DNA of 64,000 nt from NCBI RefSeq assembly GCF_009833495.1, contig NZ_WUWG01000001.1:930001-994000 (forward strand), in the 5' to 3' direction. This document shows, one piece after another, positions 46,336 through 54,846 of the stretch. Both the position numbers and the translations under genes were made by a program. The stretch comes from Oceanomicrobium pacificus. Its GTDB lineage: Bacteria > Pseudomonadota > Alphaproteobacteria > Rhodobacterales > Rhodobacteraceae. The stretch's first letter is position 1. Every line of letters starts with the position of its first letter. The notes below the pieces were generated by a model. That model worked only from the letters and a program-made list of their open reading frames with translations. It was not told where the DNA came from and did not search any database.

Positions 46336-47097
46336 ATGAGCGCAACGCAATCCCAGAATTCCGGCACGGTCGATCCGGCCGAGGTCGCCAAGTTCGAGGC
46401 GATGGCCGCGGAATGGTGGGATCCGAACGGCAAGTTCAAGCCGCTCCACATGCTCAATCCCTGCCGTCTCGACTATATCGTGACCCAGATTGCAGGCGAG
46501 TTCGGGCGCGACCCGAAAGCGCCCAAGCCCTTTGAAGGATTGCGTATTCTCGATATCGGCTGTGGCGGCGGGCTGCTGTCGGAGCCGATGGCACGGCTCG
46601 GTGCGGAGGTTGTCGGCGCAGATGCGGCGGAGCGCAACATTCCCGTCGCCCGCGTCCATGCCGAACAGTCGGGTCTGGCGATCGATTACCGCCATACAAC
46701 GGCCGAGGCACTGGCCGCGGCGGGCGAGCAGTTCGACGTGGTGCTGAACATGGAAGTGGTCGAGCATGTGGCCGATCCGCTGGGCTACCTGAACGCCTGT
46801 CACGACCTTTTGAAGCCCGGCGGGCTGATGATCTGCTCCACGATCAACCGCAATCCCAAAAGCTTTGCCATGGCGATCATCGGGGCGGAACATGTGATGC
46901 GCTGGCTGCCCAAGGGCACGCATGACTGGCGCAAGTTCATCACGCCCGATGAGTTGTTCGACCTGCTGCGCCGCGCGGGCCTGACGCCCGAGGACCGGAC
47001 CGGGTTTGTCTTCAACCCGATCAGTTGGTCATGGCGCCTGTCCGACCGGGACCTGAGCGTGAATTACGTCACCGCGAGCACCCGGCCCGCCGCATAG
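46336..47097 (+). CDS. ubiG: Ubiquinone biosynthesis O-methyltransferase
   Basis: Performs both O-methylations of ubiquinone synthesis. 253 residues with the UbiG opening [18 protein letters not shown] (about 22-39), SAM site [19 protein letters not shown] (about 69-87), [11 protein letters not shown] (about 134-144) and [14 protein letters not shown] (about 190). Ubiquinone is the ligand sensed by RegB in this same window. Confidence 0.96.
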   Translation: MSATQSQNSGTVDPAEVAKFEAMAAEWWDPNGKFKPLHMLNPCRLDYIVTQIAGEFGRDPKAPKPFEGLRILDIGCGGGLLSEPMARLGAEVVGADAAERNIPVARVHAEQSGLAIDYRHTTAEALAAAGEQFDVVLNMEVVEHVADPLGYLNACHDLLKPGGLMICSTINRNPKSFAMAIIGAEHVMRWLPKGTHDWRKFITPDELFDLLRRAGLTPEDRTGFVFNPISWSWRLSDRDLSVNYVTASTRPAA

Positions 47098-47116
47098 CGC
47101 CCCCGATCAGGCGTCG

Positions 47117-47569
47117 TCAGTCCAGACCATCGCCAAGATGTTCGCGCAGCTCGCGCAGGAACGGCAGCGCCGCGCGGATCTTTTCCGGACCGAGCTTGCG
47201 CATCATGTCCTCGAACACCGGAGAGATGGCCGACACGGCGGCTTCCCGCGCCGCAAGGCCTGCGGGACTGATCGACACGAGCTTGCGCCGCGCATCGTCC
47301 CAGTCGGGGCGGATATGCACATAGCCCGCCCGTTCCAGCTTGCTCAGCGTGTTGGTCATGGCGCCCTTTGTCAGGTGGAAGATCCGCGCCAGTTGTGCGG
47401 GGGTCTTCTCGCCGCGCAGCCGGGCGAAATGGTTCAGCACGATGAAATGTGACAGTTCCATCCCCGGCGGCAGCGCGCGGGAAAGCCGCGTGCGGGCAAG
47501 CTGCTCGGTTGCGGCGATCTCGCTGAAGAGTGCAATGACGAGCGGGTCATTGACCGTGGTCTGGTTCAT
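47117..47569 (-). CDS. MarR-family transcriptional regulator
   Basis: 150 residues; winged helix with LARIFHLTKGAMTNTLSKLERAGYV (recognition helix, about 60-85) and the wing DWDDARRKLVSISPAG. Last gene of the leftward comF-grxC-nitrilase-marR set, 9 bp after the nitrilase gene, so it probably shares the transcript. Ligand and targets unknown. Confidence 0.88.
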   Translation of the reverse strand: MNQTTVNDPLVIALFSEIAATEQLARTRLSRALPPGMELSHFIVLNHFARLRGEKTPAQLARIFHLTKGAMTNTLSKLERAGYVHIRPDWDDARRKLVSISPAGLAAREAAVSAISPVFEDMMRKLGPEKIRAALPFLRELREHLGDGLD

Positions 47570-47578
47570 GCGGGTCCC

Positions 47579-48415
47579 TCAGACGCCCTCCGGCGCGGGC
47601 AACGGGCGGTCATGGATCAGGCTGGGAATGCGCCTGCGGGCAGCATCCACCGCTTGGCGGTCGATTTCAACCAGCGTGACGCCGGGCGCGGTTCCGCCAT
47701 CTCCGATCACCTGCCCCCACGGGTCTACGGCAAGGCTGTGGCCGTGGGTCTTGCGGTCCGGCGCATTGGCCGACCGGTGCACGCCACATTGCGCGGGCGC
47801 AAGCACATAGGAACCGGTCTCGATCGCGCGGGCGCGCAACAGCACCTCCCAATGGGCTTCTCCGGTTGGGCGGGTGAAGGCGGACGGCACGGTCAGGATC
47901 TGCGCGCCTGCTTGCGCCAGCATCCGGTAGAGCAGACCGAACCGCAGGTCGTAGCAGATCGTCAGGCCAAGCGTCATACCGGCGGCATGCGCCAGCACGG
48001 TCCGGTCACCCGGAGCCACGGCATCGCTTTCGCGGTAGCTCTCCCCCGATCCGAGGGTGACGTCGAACATGTGGATCTTGTCATAGCGCGTTGCAATCCG
48101 GCCATCGGGCGCGATCAGGAGCGACCGGTTCGCATGGCGGTCGGGATCATCGCCGCGCACGGCGACCGAGCCGAGAAGCAGCCAGACCGACAGGTCCGCC
48201 GCCAATTCGCGCATGGCGGCCACGAAAGGATCGTCGCCCTCGGGCAGCACGATCCGGCGCTGCAGCGCGCGGTCGGCGGTCAGAAGGTTGCTGTTTTCGG
48301 GCGTCAGCAGAACCTCAGCACCACCTGCGGCGGCTTCGCGTACCAGTTCGGTGCAGTGGGTGATGTTGGCGGCCGGCTCCTCCCCGCTCGACAGCTGGAT
48401 GAGCCCGGCGCGCAT
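47579..48415 (-). CDS. Carbon-nitrogen hydrolase (Nit1/nitrilase superfamily)
   Basis: 278 residues with the Glu-Lys-Cys triad in LLTPENSN (about 38-45), YDKIHMFDV (about 114-122) and LTICYDLRF (Cys about 155). It is closest in pattern to the Nit1/Nit2 branch, which repairs deaminated glutathione or acts on omega-amides. Its place 4 bp after the glutaredoxin gene would suit a glutathione-related job, but that is inference. Confidence 0.87.
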   Translation of the reverse strand: MRAGLIQLSSGEEPAANITHCTELVREAAAGGAEVLLTPENSNLLTADRALQRRIVLPEGDDPFVAAMRELAADLSVWLLLGSVAVRGDDPDRHANRSLLIAPDGRIATRYDKIHMFDVTLGSGESYRESDAVAPGDRTVLAHAAGMTLGLTICYDLRFGLLYRMLAQAGAQILTVPSAFTRPTGEAHWEVLLRARAIETGSYVLAPAQCGVHRSANAPDRKTHGHSLAVDPWGQVIGDGGTAPGVTLVEIDRQAVDAARRRIPSLIHDRPLPAPEGV

Positions 48416-48419
48416 CGCG

Positions 48420-48677
48420 TCAGGCCGCCAGAAGCGGGTCGAGCTTGCCCGCGCGGTCGAGCGCGTTCATGTCATCAAAGCCGCCGATATGCATGTCGCC
48501 GATGAAAATCTGCGGCACGGTCCGGCCACCCTGGCTGCGCTGGACCATCTCGGCCCGTGCCTCGGGATTCTGCATGACGTCGATTTCAACGTAGGAGACA
48601 CCCTTGCCGTTCAGCAGGCGTTTCGCAGCGGCGCAATAGCCGCAGATGGGCGTTGTATATAGCTCGACGGATTTCAT
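48420..48677 (-). CDS. grxC: Glutaredoxin 3
   Basis: Glutathione-dependent disulfide reductase. 85 residues: dithiol active site TTPICGYC (Cys12, Cys15), the cis-Pro loop GGRTVPQIFIG and GGFDDMNALDRAG, the GSH-binding end. It follows comF by 56 bp and precedes the nitrilase gene by 4 bp. Confidence 0.95.
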   Translation of the reverse strand: MKSVELYTTPICGYCAAAKRLLNGKGVSYVEIDVMQNPEARAEMVQRSQGGRTVPQIFIGDMHIGGFDDMNALDRAGKLDPLLAA

Positions 48678-48733
48678 TCTGGCAGTCCTCTGGTCCGGTC
48701 CCGGTGCGGGCTCACCATCGCCAATATAGGGCG

Positions 48734-49483
48734 TCAGACCGGCCGTTCAACGCGTGCCGCGACCAGAACCGAGACGCCCGCCGCGCCTGCGCCTTTCAGG
48801 ACACGGGTGCAGGCGGCGAGTGTCGCGCCCGAGGTCATCACATCGTCGATCAGAAGGAGGGTCCGGCCCGCGATCCGGCCCGCCTGCCGTTCGCGGATGA
48901 CGAAAGCGCCTTCGACCGTGCGCTGCCGTTCCGCGCGGTCCTGACCCTGAAGGCTCGGCGTGGAGCGGCACCGGCGGAGCAGGTCAGGCGACCACGGGCA
49001 GCCGGTTGCGCGCGACAGGTGGCGGGCAAGCTCCGCCGACTGGTTCGCCCGCCGGCCAAGCCGCCGCCGCCAGTGGAGCGGCACCGGCAGGATCAGGTCG
49101 GTCTGCGAGAGCAGGTCCGGTGCTGCGCGGGCCATCCAGCGGGCAAGCACCGGCGCAATGTCGAGCCGGTCGGCATGTTTGAGCGCCAGCACCAGTGCGC
49201 GCCCTGTCCCGCCATAGAGAAGCACCGCCCGCGCATGGTCCCACGCTGGTGGTGCGGTGGTGCAGCTGTCACAAAGCAGCGGTGCGTCCCCGGGAGCGCG
49301 TGCATCGGCCAGAACCGGCACCGCACAGCGGTCGCACGTGGGGCCGGACAGGAGCGTCAGGTCCCGCCAGCAGGAGGGACAGAGCCCGCCGGGGCCGCCG
49401 ACCGGCGCGGTGCAGGCCATGCAGCGCGGGGGGAAGATCAGGTTCAGCCCCAGGCGCGCCGGTCCCGCGAACGTGTGCAGCAT
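48734..49483 (-). CDS. comF: ComF-family phosphoribosyltransferase-like competence protein
   Basis: ComF takes part in single-stranded DNA uptake in competent bacteria, and in R. capsulatus it is needed to receive gene transfer agent DNA. 249 residues: a four-Cys zinc finger front (PPRCMACTA...CPSC, about 18-38, with a second pair CDRC...CDSC), the LILPVPLHWRRRLGRRANQ segment, and the PRTase loop LLLIDDVMTSGAT (about 209-221). The ATG at 49483 was chosen as the first before the conserved FPPRC; a longer open frame overlaps the divergent gene. Confidence 0.92.
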   Translation of the reverse strand: MLHTFAGPARLGLNLIFPPRCMACTAPVGGPGGLCPSCWRDLTLLSGPTCDRCAVPVLADARAPGDAPLLCDSCTTAPPAWDHARAVLLYGGTGRALVLALKHADRLDIAPVLARWMARAAPDLLSQTDLILPVPLHWRRRLGRRANQSAELARHLSRATGCPWSPDLLRRCRSTPSLQGQDRAERQRTVEGAFVIRERQAGRIAGRTLLLIDDVMTSGATLAACTRVLKGAGAAGVSVLVAARVERPV

Positions 49484-49522
49484 GGGCTTTCCTCCGCTAT
49501 CGGCGCGGGCTAGACGGGGGAC

Positions 49523-50386
49523 ATGACACGACCGCCCGATCTGTTCGACCGCACCCTTCTGGATCAGCGCCGCGCCCGCGCGGCGCGTGGCCCTGCGTCT
49601 GCCACTTTCCTGCACGAGGCGGCTGCCGCGCAGGTTTCAGAAAGACTGAACGAGGTTAACAAGTCATTTCAGGACTGCGCGGTGATCGGCCCAAAGGCAG
49701 CGCTCTGGGCGGACGAACTTCGCAGCGTTCCGTCCGTAGGCACCGTTGCGACACTGTCGGACACCGACCTGCTCGATCTTGAAGAGGGGTCTCTGGACCT
49801 GATCGTCCACGGTCTGGCGCTGCACTGGGCGAACGATCCCGTCGGTCAGCTTGTGCAGATGCGCCGTGCGCTGCGCCCCGACGGTCTGGCACTGGCCGTG
49901 CTCTTCGGTGGACAGACCCTGTCGGAACTTCGTCGTGCCATGGCCGAGGCGGAAACCCTTTGCGAGGGCGGCCTGTCACCGCGCGTCGCGCCGATGGGCG
50001 AATTGCGGGATCTGGGTGGCCTCTTGCAGCGCGCGGGCCTGGCCCTGCCGGTCGCGGACAGCGACACGCTGACGGTGAGCTACCAGTCCGCCCTGCATCT
50101 GATGCAGGACCTGCGCGCCATGGGAGAGACAAACGTGATGGCCGCGCGGCGCAAGCAGTTCCTGCGCCGCACGACACTTGCCAGCGCGGTCGAGATTTAT
50201 GGTCGGCATTTCGCCGAACCGGGTGGCTCGGGCCGGGTCATCGCGACATTCGAGCTTGTGTTCCTGACTGGCTGGGCGCCGTCGGCGGATCAGCCGCAAC
50301 CGCTGCGGCCGGGCAGCGCAACGGCGCGGCTGGCCGATGCGCTGGGCACGGTCGAGCAATCTGGCGGCGAGAAGGCGGGCGGCTGA
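49523..50386 (+). CDS. BioC/NDUFAF5-like SAM-dependent methyltransferase
   Basis: 287 residues. The order LFDRTLLDQRRARAARGP at the front, then a Rossmann-type methyltransferase with LDLIVHGLALHWANDPVGQL (about 92-111) and DGLALAVLFGGQTL, matches the BioC-like group related to mitochondrial NDUFAF5. The glycine-rich SAM loop is degenerate: GPKAALWADEL stands where most have GxGxG. So it may have a non-classical activity. Divergent from comF. Confidence 0.8.
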   Translation: MTRPPDLFDRTLLDQRRARAARGPASATFLHEAAAAQVSERLNEVNKSFQDCAVIGPKAALWADELRSVPSVGTVATLSDTDLLDLEEGSLDLIVHGLALHWANDPVGQLVQMRRALRPDGLALAVLFGGQTLSELRRAMAEAETLCEGGLSPRVAPMGELRDLGGLLQRAGLALPVADSDTLTVSYQSALHLMQDLRAMGETNVMAARRKQFLRRTTLASAVEIYGRHFAEPGGSGRVIATFELVFLTGWAPSADQPQPLRPGSATARLADALGTVEQSGGEKAGG

Positions 50387-50524
50387 CAGGTGCCGTCCAC
50401 TCGCCTGCGGCCATTTGCGCACCCCTCCAGAGTGATCCGCGCGGTCCTGCCGTCCGAAACCCGCTTTGACGGTCCGGCAACCAATGCTAGGGCAAGGAAA
50501 AGCGCGACAAGCGCCTGAGACGGG

Positions 50525-51646
50525 ATGACCATGAACAGCGAGACAGGACCGAAGCACGAGACGGCGACGCCGGAGATCGATCACCCGGGCGCGGGGCGTC
50601 TGGCCCATGCCCCGTCGGACCACCCGCCTGTCCCGCGCGCCAGAACAGGCGTCCTGATCGCCAATCTGGGCACGCCGGACGCGACCGACTACTGGTCTAT
50701 GCGGCGCTATCTCAACGAGTTCCTGTCCGACCGGCGCGTCATCGATATCGCGCGCTGGAAATGGCAGCCGCTCCTGCAACTGATCATCCTCAGCAAGCGG
50801 CCCTTTTCCTCGGGCGAGGCCTATCGCGGCATCTGGAACGAGGAACTGGACGAAAGCCCGCTCCTGACGACGACGCGGGCGCAGCGCGACCGGCTGGCCG
50901 AGCGGATGGCGGACCTGTTCGGCGATGATGTGATGGTCGAATTCTGCATGCGCTACGGCAATCCATCGACAAAGTCGGTGATGGAGAAGATGCAGAAGGC
51001 CGGCTGCGAGCGGATCCTCTTCTTCCCGCTCTATCCCCAATATGCCGGCGCCACGACGGCGACCGCCAACGATCAGGCTTTCCGCGCTCTGATGGAGCTT
51101 GCCTGGCAGCCCGCGATCCGCACCGTCCCGGCCTATTTCGATAATCCGCTGTATATCGATGCGCTGGCGCGGTCGGTGGAGGCGGCCTATGCCAAGCTTG
51201 ACCGGCGGCCCGACCTGCTGGTGGCCTCCTACCACGGGATGCCGATCCGATACCTAATGCAGGGCGATCCCTATCACTGCCAGTGTGCCAAGACGACGCG
51301 CCTTCTGACCGAACGGCTCGGATGGGAGACGGGCGAGGTGCGCACGACCTTCCAGTCGGTCTTCGGGCGCGAAGAGTGGCTGAAACCCTATACGGTGAAA
51401 GAGGTGGCGCGGATCGCTGCGGAAGAGGGCAAGAAGGATATCGCGATCATCGCACCGGCTTTCTCCTCCGACTGTGTGGAGACGCTCGAAGAGATCAACG
51501 AGGAGATCAAGGAAAGCTTCGAGGAAGCTGGTGGCACCCGCTTCACCTACATCCCCTGCCTCAATGACAGCGATGCGCATGTCGCCATGATGGCGGATAT
51601 CGTGACGCGTGAATTGTCCGGATGGGTCAGCCCGAAAGCGGGCTGA
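50525..51646 (+). CDS. hemH: Ferrochelatase
   Basis: Inserts Fe2+ into protoporphyrin IX, the last step of haem synthesis. 373 residues with VLIANLGTPDA (about 43-53), CMRYGNPS (about 143-150), FPLYPQYAG, the catalytic His in LLVASYHGMPIRYL (about 236-243) and the Glu-rich helix SDCVETLEEINEE. The first 40 residues are an extra Pro/His-rich front compared with short bacterial forms. Cys residues at HCQC and CVETL could hold an iron-sulfur cluster as in some alphaproteobacterial ferrochelatases; this is not certain. The start at 50525 is the first ATG of the frame. Confidence 0.95.
   Translation: MTMNSETGPKHETATPEIDHPGAGRLAHAPSDHPPVPRARTGVLIANLGTPDATDYWSMRRYLNEFLSDRRVIDIARWKWQPLLQLIILSKRPFSSGEAYRGIWNEELDESPLLTTTRAQRDRLAERMADLFGDDVMVEFCMRYGNPSTKSVMEKMQKAGCERILFFPLYPQYAGATTATANDQAFRALMELAWQPAIRTVPAYFDNPLYIDALARSVEAAYAKLDRRPDLLVASYHGMPIRYLMQGDPYHCQCAKTTRLLTERLGWETGEVRTTFQSVFGREEWLKPYTVKEVARIAAEEGKKDIAIIAPAFSSDCVETLEEINEEIKESFEEAGGTRFTYIPCLNDSDAHVAMMADIVTRELSGWVSPKAG
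51627..51646. other. Hairpin over the hemH stop codon
   Basis: TCAGCCCG (51627-51634), loop AAAG, CGGGCTGA (51639-51646), perfect 8-bp stem including the TGA. No T-tract follows. It separates hemH from a convergent small gene and may act as a weak terminator or mRNA end stabiliser. Confidence 0.4.
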
Positions 51647-51650
51647 GCAG

Positions 51651-51926
51651 TCAGCCCTCTGCCGGACCGAAGAGCCAGTTGCCGGCGCGGTGCAGGAAAT
51701 CGACCGCGTCGCGGGCGGCGGTCACACTTTCCCCCCGGCTGTCTTCGAGCCGCAGATGCAGGTCATCCACACCCGCGCGCAAAACGGATGTCGGGTCGGC
51801 ATCCGTGGCGACCGTGATGGTTTTCGCCCCCGTCGTGCCCGGCAGGAGAATCGGCGCGGCCCCGGCAAGGCTGCCGGTGCAGAGCGTCAGGCCGACAAGG
51901 GCCATCAGGCGAAAATTACGTGTCAT
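51651..51926 (-). CDS. Small exported protein of unknown function
   Basis: 91 residues with a signal peptide (about 1-23: MALVGLTLCTGSLAGAAP, cleavage near AGAA). The mature part is acidic with no Cys and no recognisable domain (VLRAGVDDLHLRLEDSRGES). Upstream ribosome site is weak. Convergent with hemH and 136 bp downstream of the mutT gene on the opposite side, possibly its own unit. Could be a periplasmic protein of the Rhodobacterales-specific kind. Confidence 0.6.
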   Translation of the reverse strand: MTRNFRLMALVGLTLCTGSLAGAAPILLPGTTGAKTITVATDADPTSVLRAGVDDLHLRLEDSRGESVTAARDAVDFLHRAGNWLFGPAEG

Positions 51927-52062
51927 CAGTCGGTTCAGCCCGTTCGGGGGTGTCGCGCCGGCCCATGCCGCGCAACGGGACAGCCTTCACTATGCAAATG
52001 ATTGTGGCTGCAATTTGGCTAATATTCTGTAGCCGGTCGCACATGTGGTTATCGCGACACGG

Positions 52063-52461
52063 TCAGAGGAGGTCGCGCAACACCGGAATGAGCGGCAGGT
52101 CGGCGGGCGGCATCGGATAGTCGCGCAGCCGGTTCGGCCGGACCCAGGCGAGGGTCTGGCCCTCGCGCGCTTGCATCGTGCCCTTCCATTTGCGGCAGGC
52201 AAAAAGCGGCATCAGCAGGTGGAACGACTCGTAGGCATGACTGGCGAAACTGAGCGGCGCCAGACAGCTTTCCCATGTGTCGATGCCCAGTTCCTCGTGC
52301 AACTCGCGGATCAGCGCGGCTTCCGGCGTCTCTCCGGGCTCGACCTTGCCGCCGGGAAACTCCCAGAGGCCCGCCATCGACTTGCCCTCGGGGCGCTGGG
52401 CGAGCAGCACCCGCCCGTCCGCATCGATGAGCGCCACGGCCGAGACCAGCAGCATCTTCAC
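52063..52461 (-). CDS. mutT: 8-oxo-dGTP diphosphatase (MutT type, NUDIX)
   Basis: Removes oxidised dGTP from the nucleotide pool. 132 residues with the NUDIX box spread over GGKVEPGETPEAALIRELHEELG (about 37-59; key residues G38, E44, R52, E53, E56, E57). The opening LVSAVALIDADGRVLLAQRP is the MutT pattern. Overlaps argJ by 4 bp, last of the ppiC-argJ-mutT operon. Confidence 0.9.
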   Translation of the reverse strand: MKMLLVSAVALIDADGRVLLAQRPEGKSMAGLWEFPGGKVEPGETPEAALIRELHEELGIDTWESCLAPLSFASHAYESFHLLMPLFACRKWKGTMQAREGQTLAWVRPNRLRDYPMPPADLPLIPVLRDLL

Positions 52462-53726
52462 GAGCGGTAATCCGCGTTGATCGAGATGTAGGCATGGGTC
52501 AGATCGCAGGTCCAGACCGTGGCATGGCCGTCCGCGATGCCCAGATCGACCCGGATCGTGATCTCGTCCTCGCGCATGATCGCGGCGCCGTCTTCCTCGC
52601 GGTAGCTCTCCGCCACCCAGCCTTTCTCGGCCACCAGAAGGTCACCGAACCGGATGGTCAGGCGGTCGCGGTCGGCCTCGGCGCCGGATTTGCCGACTGC
52701 CATGACGATACGGCCCCAATTCGGGTCCTCGCCCGCGATGGCGGTTTTCACCAGCGGACTGTTGGCAATGGCCATGCCGACCTGATGGGCTTCCGCGTCC
52801 GACGCGGCGCCGGTCACGTCGATCTCGACGAATTTCGTCGCGCCCTCACCGTCGCGCACCACCTGATGCGCAAGGTCCAGCATGACCCGGCCGAGCGCGG
52901 CCTTAAAATGCGGTGCGCGCGGGTCGTCGGACCGGGTGATCGGGTCCATGCCCGACGCACCGGTGGCGGCGAGCAGGAGCGTGTCGGAGGTGGAGGTGTC
53001 GCTGTCCACCGTGATGCAGTTGAAGCTGCGGTCGGTTAGGTCGCGCAGCATCTCCTGCAGAAGCGGCGCGGCCACTGCCGCGTCGGTGAAGATGTAGACG
53101 AGCATCGTCGCCATGTCCGGAGCGATCATGCCCGATCCCTTGGCGATACCGGTGATGCGCACGTCCGTTCCGCCGAGCGAGAGCGTCTCGCCCGACCCTT
53201 TCGGATAGGTATCGGTCGTCATGATGGCGCGCGCGGCGGGTTCGATCGCGTCGCCCGACAGTGCAGCGGCCAGATCGCCCATTCGCGCGGTGATCTTCTC
53301 TGCCGGAAGCGGCTCGCCGATCACGCCGGTCGAGGACAGGAACACATGGCTGGCCGGAAGGTCGAGCGCTTCAGCCGCCGCAGCTGCCGTGGCCTCGACC
53401 CCCTTGCGGCCATGCGCGCCGGTAAAGGCATTGGCATTGCCGGAATTGACGACGATCGCAAACCCCTTGTCCGCGCTTTCCGGTCCGTCGCGGTGCAGGC
53501 GCGCGAGGGCATCCTCGCACCAGAGCACCGGCGCGGCGCGGGTCAGCGACCGGGTGAACACACCCGCCATGGTCGCACCCGCATCGATGGCCGCCAGCAT
53601 CACATCCGGGCGGCCCTTGTAGCGCACACCGGCTTCTACGGTGGAAAACCGGACCCCGCCCACTGCCGGCAGGTCGGGAAACCCGCCTTTCGGCGCAAGT
53701 GGGGAGACTTTGTCGATCGTCGCCAT
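52458..53726 (-). CDS. argJ: Bifunctional glutamate N-acetyltransferase / N-acetylglutamate synthase
   Basis: Transfers acetyl between N-acetylornithine and glutamate in cyclic arginine synthesis. 422 residues; self-cleaving region KGSGMIAPDMATMLVYIFTD, where the nucleophile Thr of ATML becomes the new N-terminus of the beta chain. Other family marks are NSGNANAFTG (about 93-102) and TVDSDTSTSDTLLL. The C-terminus ends NADYRS as usual. Overlaps mutT; ppiC is 11 bp upstream. Confidence 0.96.
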   Translation of the reverse strand: MATIDKVSPLAPKGGFPDLPAVGGVRFSTVEAGVRYKGRPDVMLAAIDAGATMAGVFTRSLTRAAPVLWCEDALARLHRDGPESADKGFAIVVNSGNANAFTGAHGRKGVEATAAAAAEALDLPASHVFLSSTGVIGEPLPAEKITARMGDLAAALSGDAIEPAARAIMTTDTYPKGSGETLSLGGTDVRITGIAKGSGMIAPDMATMLVYIFTDAAVAAPLLQEMLRDLTDRSFNCITVDSDTSTSDTLLLAATGASGMDPITRSDDPRAPHFKAALGRVMLDLAHQVVRDGEGATKFVEIDVTGAASDAEAHQVGMAIANSPLVKTAIAGEDPNWGRIVMAVGKSGAEADRDRLTIRFGDLLVAEKGWVAESYREEDGAAIMREDEITIRVDLGIADGHATVWTCDLTHAYISINADYRS

Positions 53727-53737
53727 CTGCGGCCCCG

Positions 53738-54595
53738 TCAGTCGATGATCAGGTCAGTATTGCGGAATGCATCCGCGGGCACGGCCTCGAGGTCACGGGT
53801 GATCTCTGCGGCTTCACGGATCTCGTCCAGCGCCGCTTCGACCCCTTCCTGACGGAGCAGGTTTTCAAGCTCGGGGCGGGCGTCTTCGAGCGACGGCGGC
53901 TCGGTCATGCGCTGGTCGTTCAGCTTGATGACATGCCAGCCGAACTGGGTCTGGACAGGGGCGGAAATGCCGCCTGCCTCCAGCGCCATCACGGCCTCCT
54001 CGAAGGGCGGCACCATCATGCCCGGGCCGAACCAGCCAAGCTCGCCCCCATTGGGGCCGGAGGGGCCGGTCGATTTCTCCATCGCCAGTTCCGCGAAATC
54101 CGCGCCGCCCTCAAGCTCGGCCACGATCGCGGCAGCTTCGTCCTCGCTCTCCACCAGAATGTGGGAGGCGTTAAATTCGGGCGTGGGCTCCTCGGACAGG
54201 ATGTAGGTCTCGTAGGCCTCTTGCAGTTCCGCGTCGCTCGGCGCGGGCGGTTCCAGCTCGCGCAGTGCCAGTGCCGCCATCAGGCCGCGGCGCTCGTTCT
54301 CGGTCGAGAGGCGCACACCGGTCGGCACGCCGCCGCGCTCTTCCTCGATTTTCTGGCTCAGGAGCGTCTGGTCGACCAGCTGGTCGAGAATGCCGGGAAA
54401 GAGGATCTCGTCGGGGATGCTCTGATAGTCCTGCGGCAGTTTGGAGCGCAGCGCAATCACATGGCCCAGCGTGATTTCGGTTCCGTTGACGGTGGCAAGG
54501 ACCGTGTCGGCCGAATAGTCGGTATCCTGTGCGGTGACCGGAAGGGCGAGGGCGGTGGCGGCACAAAGGCAGCCGGCCGCGATGAGGTTGCGCAT
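53738..54595 (-). CDS. Periplasmic peptidyl-prolyl cis-trans isomerase (parvulin/PpiC type)
   Basis: 285 residues: signal peptide (about 1-23, LPVTAQ), a SurA/PrsA-like N-terminal helical region (LPQDYQSIPDEILFPGILDQ), and a parvulin domain (about 135-235) with ASHILVESEDEAAAI, GGELGWFGPGMMVPPFEEA and TQFGWHVIKL, all hallmark segments. Acts on outer membrane or periplasmic proteins after Sec export. The ATG at 54595 has AGGAG upstream. Divergent from secA across 251 bp. Confidence 0.92.
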   Translation of the reverse strand: MRNLIAAGCLCAATALALPVTAQDTDYSADTVLATVNGTEITLGHVIALRSKLPQDYQSIPDEILFPGILDQLVDQTLLSQKIEEERGGVPTGVRLSTENERRGLMAALALRELEPPAPSDAELQEAYETYILSEEPTPEFNASHILVESEDEAAAIVAELEGGADFAELAMEKSTGPSGPNGGELGWFGPGMMVPPFEEAVMALEAGGISAPVQTQFGWHVIKLNDQRMTEPPSLEDARPELENLLRQEGVEAALDEIREAAEITRDLEAVPADAFRNTDLIID

Positions 54596-54662
54596 GGGGT
54601 TCTCCTGTTGCTGCCCTGCTGGTGCGGGCGTTTTTGCCTTGGAGCGTCGCGGCAGGGTGCCG

Positions 54663-54691
54663 TTGACACTGTCAGACCTGCCGCTTACATC
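54663..54691 (+). promoter_or_regulatory. Possible secA promoter
   Basis: A perfect TTGACA (54663-54668) with 17 bases to TACATC (54686-54691), in the ppiC-secA gap. The -10 is poor (3 of 6), so confidence rests on the -35. Confidence 0.4.
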
Positions 54692-54846
54692 CATTCGCGA
54701 ACGAACGGCCGTGCGGCGGACCCTGTCACATCTAGGACAGGCGGGCCGGGGTCACAAGCAGTCTTGCGACCGCAGGCGGGCGACACGGTTCGGAAACAGC
54801 CTGTTGGCGGCCGCCACGGGTCTTTAGAACGCGGAACGGAGTTTCG

